From an uncultured Eubacteriales bacterium (GTDB taxonomy: Bacteria > Bacillota > Clostridia > Oscillospirales > Acutalibacteraceae), in the NCBI GenBank assembly GCA_934464615.1, contig CAKSKA010000017.1, positions 1 to 31,148 on the forward strand: DNA of 31,148 nucleotides, given 5' to 3'. Position 1 is the first letter of the stretch; every line of letters begins with the position of its first letter. A program made the position numbers and the translations under genes. Below, in pieces: positions 29,685 to 31,148 of this stretch. The notes below the pieces were generated by a model. The model saw only the letters and a program-made list of their open reading frames with translations. It searched no databases and was not told the origin of the DNA.

Positions 29685-29713
29685 ATTATAGCACGCAAAT
29701 TAAAATATTTCAA
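29685..29713 (-). promoter_or_regulatory. Promoter of the MATE gene
   Basis: On the minus strand TTGAAA (29713-29708), a 17-base spacer and TATAAT (29690-29685). The transcription start would be near 29678, with a leader of about 72 bases. Confidence 0.8.
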
Positions 29714-29793
29714 ATGTTTTTTAACAGATTTTTTTCGCACAAAGCACAATAAACTATAAAAAAGAAAACAAACAATAGTGAGCAGATAAAAGT

Positions 29794-29825
29794 TAAAGTC
29801 CCAAAGACTTACGCCTTTGGGGCTT
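29794..29825 (-). terminator. Hairpin behind the small membrane protein gene
   Basis: Twelve-pair stem with one wobble (arms AAAGTCCCAAAG and CTTTGGGGCTTT) and an eight-base loop. On the minus strand AACTTTTA follows. It is a plausible but weak terminator for the gene that ends at 29896. I see no gene between 29714 and 29895. Confidence 0.5.
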
Positions 29826-29895
29826 TGGTTCTCGTGTCCAAAAAAGCTGGTCAAAAGCCGAGAATTTTCTTTATAAGTTATTCTTCTTTATACAC

Positions 29896-30405
29896 TTAAC
29901 CATCTAATTCGGCATTTTCTTCGCAATAAAATTCACATTCGTAATACAATGCTTTTTTAACTGCTTCTAAACTATCATAAACACTTACACCGTTAAAACT
30001 CTCCCAATTTCCCGTATGGTCATCATATTTTTGAACATAAAACACAAATTGGTTGCCTTGTTGCAAGATTAAAGCCCGCTTCATATTTGAAAAATCAAAC
30101 CATACATAATCATAATCGCCGGGTTTGATACCAGAATATTTATCTTTTTCACATTGCTCGATAAACATTTGTCTTCTGCTTTTAATATTTTTATTACCCA
30201 AAATGTAAAAAATTACCATCACACAAATGATAATAAACTCTTCAATCAAAAAAACAGCAAACAATTGCCAATCTCGCCCGACAAATTCCGAAAACGGCTT
30301 ATCTCCCGTCCAACCATCCGTACGGTAAAAGTTTAAAAAAAGCAAAATCAAACATATTAACGAAAGATAATAATATCGTTCTGGATGTTGGGCTTTATTC
30401 TTCAT
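29896..30405 (-). CDS. Small two-helix membrane protein
   Basis: A 169-residue protein with two hydrophobic helices near the N-terminus (YYLSLICLILLFLNFY and LFAVFLIEEFIIICVMVIFYIL) and a hydrophilic C-terminal domain of about 95 residues with GDYDYVWFDFSNMKRALILQQG and FVFYVQKYDDHTGNWE. The domain is rich in Tyr and Trp and looks like a small beta-rich fold. I do not recognise a family. The ATG at 30405 is preferred because GGCGGTGA lies just before it and the first helix follows. It is probably monocistronic, upstream of the MATE gene and read in the same direction. Confidence 0.75.
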   Translation of the reverse strand: MKNKAQHPERYYYLSLICLILLFLNFYRTDGWTGDKPFSEFVGRDWQLFAVFLIEEFIIICVMVIFYILGNKNIKSRRQMFIEQCEKDKYSGIKPGDYDYVWFDFSNMKRALILQQGNQFVFYVQKYDDHTGNWESFNGVSVYDSLEAVKKALYYECEFYCEENAELDG

Positions 30406-30454
30406 ATCATCACCGCCTGTGTGAATTATAGCATAAAAGCGACGAAGCCTCAAG

Positions 30455-30630
30455 TGATTAGTGATATTCTGTGCTACGCGCAGAGTGATATTATGCCTTA
30501 CGACATAGCGATATTTTTGCTAATGCAAAATTGATATTACATTCGCCGCCAAGATCGCAAAGCGAATACCACTTGCGAAGCAAATATAACTAAGCGAAAC
30601 TCAATATAACTCGCCAAAGGCGAACATAAC
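30455..30630. repeat. Field of about eight short degenerate hairpin repeats
   Basis: Units of 20-25 bases, each ending in a GATATT/AATATAAC-type linker near 30463, 30486, 30508, 30533, 30563, 30582, 30602 and 30622. Several units have a tiny palindrome with a three-base loop: TCGC-AAA-GCGA, TTGC-GAA-GCAA, TCGCC-AAA-GGCGA. It fills the gap between the membrane-protein gene and the RNA cluster. No coding frame is supported here. Confidence 0.7.
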
Positions 30631-30632
30631 TA

Positions 30633-30664
30633 AAAAACTCTTGTTCTTTTCGAACAAGAGTTTT
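30633..30664 (-). terminator. Terminator behind tRNA-Asn
   Basis: Stem AAAAACTCTTGTTC paired with GAACAAGAGTTTTT around a five-base loop, directly after the tRNA end on the minus strand. The last base of the right arm is shared with the encoded CCA. Confidence 0.85.
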
Positions 30665-30740
30665 TGGCGCCTCAAACAGGGCTCGAACCTGTGACACCGC
30701 GGTTAACAGCCGCGTGCTCTACCGACTGAGCTATTGAGGC
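30665..30740 (-). tRNA. tRNA-Asn (anticodon GTT), CCA encoded
   Basis: A complete cloverleaf on the minus strand: acceptor GCCTCAA/TTGAGGC with discriminator G and CCA, D arm AGCTCAGTCGGTAGAGC, anticodon arm CGGCTGTTAACCG with GTT, and T arm CAGGTTCGAGCCCTG. Confidence 0.97.
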
Positions 30741-30747
30741 AAATTTT

Positions 30748-30770
30748 AAAACCCTGACTTGCAGGGTTTT
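30748..30770 (-). terminator. Terminator-like hairpin between 5S rRNA and tRNA-Asn
   Basis: Nine-pair stem AAAACCCTG/CAGGGTTTT with a five-base loop, three bases after the 5S end. It may be a processing site or a partial terminator, because tRNA-Asn follows in the same direction. Confidence 0.65.
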
Positions 30771-30772
30771 AT

Positions 30773-30889
<117 letters not shown>

Positions 30890-30962
30890 AAAACGCTGTA
30901 TCAAAAGATACCGCTATATTAAACAGTTTACACTGTTTAAAGCAAACACACATAGCCCTTAA

Positions 30963-31038
30963 TGGTGACCCGTACGAGATTCGAACTCGTGTTGCCGGCG
31001 TGAGAGGCCGGAGTCTTAGGCCGCTTGACCAACGGGCC
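30963..31038 (-). tRNA. tRNA-Glu (anticodon CTC), CCA encoded
   Basis: Complete minus-strand cloverleaf: acceptor GGCCCGT/ACGGGTC (one G-T pair) with discriminator A and CCA, anticodon arm CCGGCCTCTCACGCCGG with CTC, and T arm CGAGTTCGAATCTCG. Confidence 0.95.
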
Positions 31039-31071
31039 ACGTATTATATACACCTTAGTGTTATAATCAAA

Positions 31072-31147
31072 TGGTGCACCATCAGGGATTCGAACCCGGG
31101 ACACCCTGATTAAGAGTCAGGTGCTCTACCAACTGAGCTAATGGTGC
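31072..31147 (-). tRNA. tRNA-Lys (anticodon CTT), CCA encoded
   Basis: Complete minus-strand cloverleaf up to the last but one base of the window: acceptor GCACCAT/ATGGTGC with discriminator A and CCA, D arm AGCTCAGTTGGTAGAGC, anticodon arm CTGACTCTTAATCAG with CTT, and T arm CGGGTTCGAATCCCTG. Confidence 0.95.
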
Positions 31148-31148
31148 A

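Noticed and set aside
30455..30630. CRISPR array
   Set aside because: The repeat units vary in sequence and length and there are no unique spacers or cas genes.

Overview
The window looks like a chromosomal segment of a spore-forming, anaerobic Gram-positive bacterium of the class Clostridia, probably a gut Oscillospirales/Ruminococcaceae-type lineage. The evidence is a sporulation block (gpr, spoIIP, a DacF-like carboxypeptidase), perR with a rubredoxin-first rubrerythrin, rex, a DUF421/DUF4363 pair, strong AGGAGG-type ribosome sites and AT-rich intergenic DNA. The taxonomic placement is inference from gene content.

The left third (about 1-14,700) is accessory DNA. It starts with the 3' end of a repeat-rich, cysteine-bearing protein, then an AT-rich gene scrap, a Phd/ParE-type toxin-antitoxin pair and the 3' half of a tRNA-Leu gene, which looks like the scar of an integrated element. 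A broken, duplicated RHS gene follows on the minus strand. Next come three minus-strand genes: a DUF1906-type hydrolase-like protein, a four-domain Big_2 protein and a small membrane protein. Upstream of these is a tightly packed six-gene minus-strand operon behind a short HTH gene: nucleotidyltransferase, thymidylate-kinase-like kinase, acyl carrier protein, BtrH/papain-like protein, AMP-forming acyl ligase and a CYTH-PPC fusion. Near-identical hairpins in the same orientation lie just outside both ends of the unit of regulator plus operon. This is the best candidate in the window for an undescribed system. I infer an acyl-ACP and phospho/nucleotidyl chemistry pathway, with an unknown product. 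A 55-residue zinc ribbon gene and an XRE repressor/ImmA metallopeptidase pair lie beside it.

The middle (about 14,800-25,450) is mostly core genome: a GNAT-YoaP acetyltransferase, perR-rubrerythrin with a PerR-like box over the promoter, rex, the DUF421/DUF4363 pair, rpsT divergent from gpr-spoIIP plus a small membrane gene (an order that resembles Bacillus rpsT-gpr-spoIIP-yqxA), a PASTA protein with a kinase domain that has lost its catalytic residues, a metallophosphoesterase with altered metal motifs, and dacF.

The right part (25,460-31,148) holds a lipoprotein with an HExxH motif, two zinc-ribbon membrane proteins, an XRE regulator with twin operators facing a TM2 gene, a MATE exporter whose leader carries an intrinsic terminator and an 18-codon upstream ORF, a small membrane protein, a field of short palindromic repeats, and a minus-strand RNA cluster in the order tRNA-Lys, tRNA-Glu, 5S rRNA, tRNA-Asn.

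All family assignments come from reading motifs. No database search was run.
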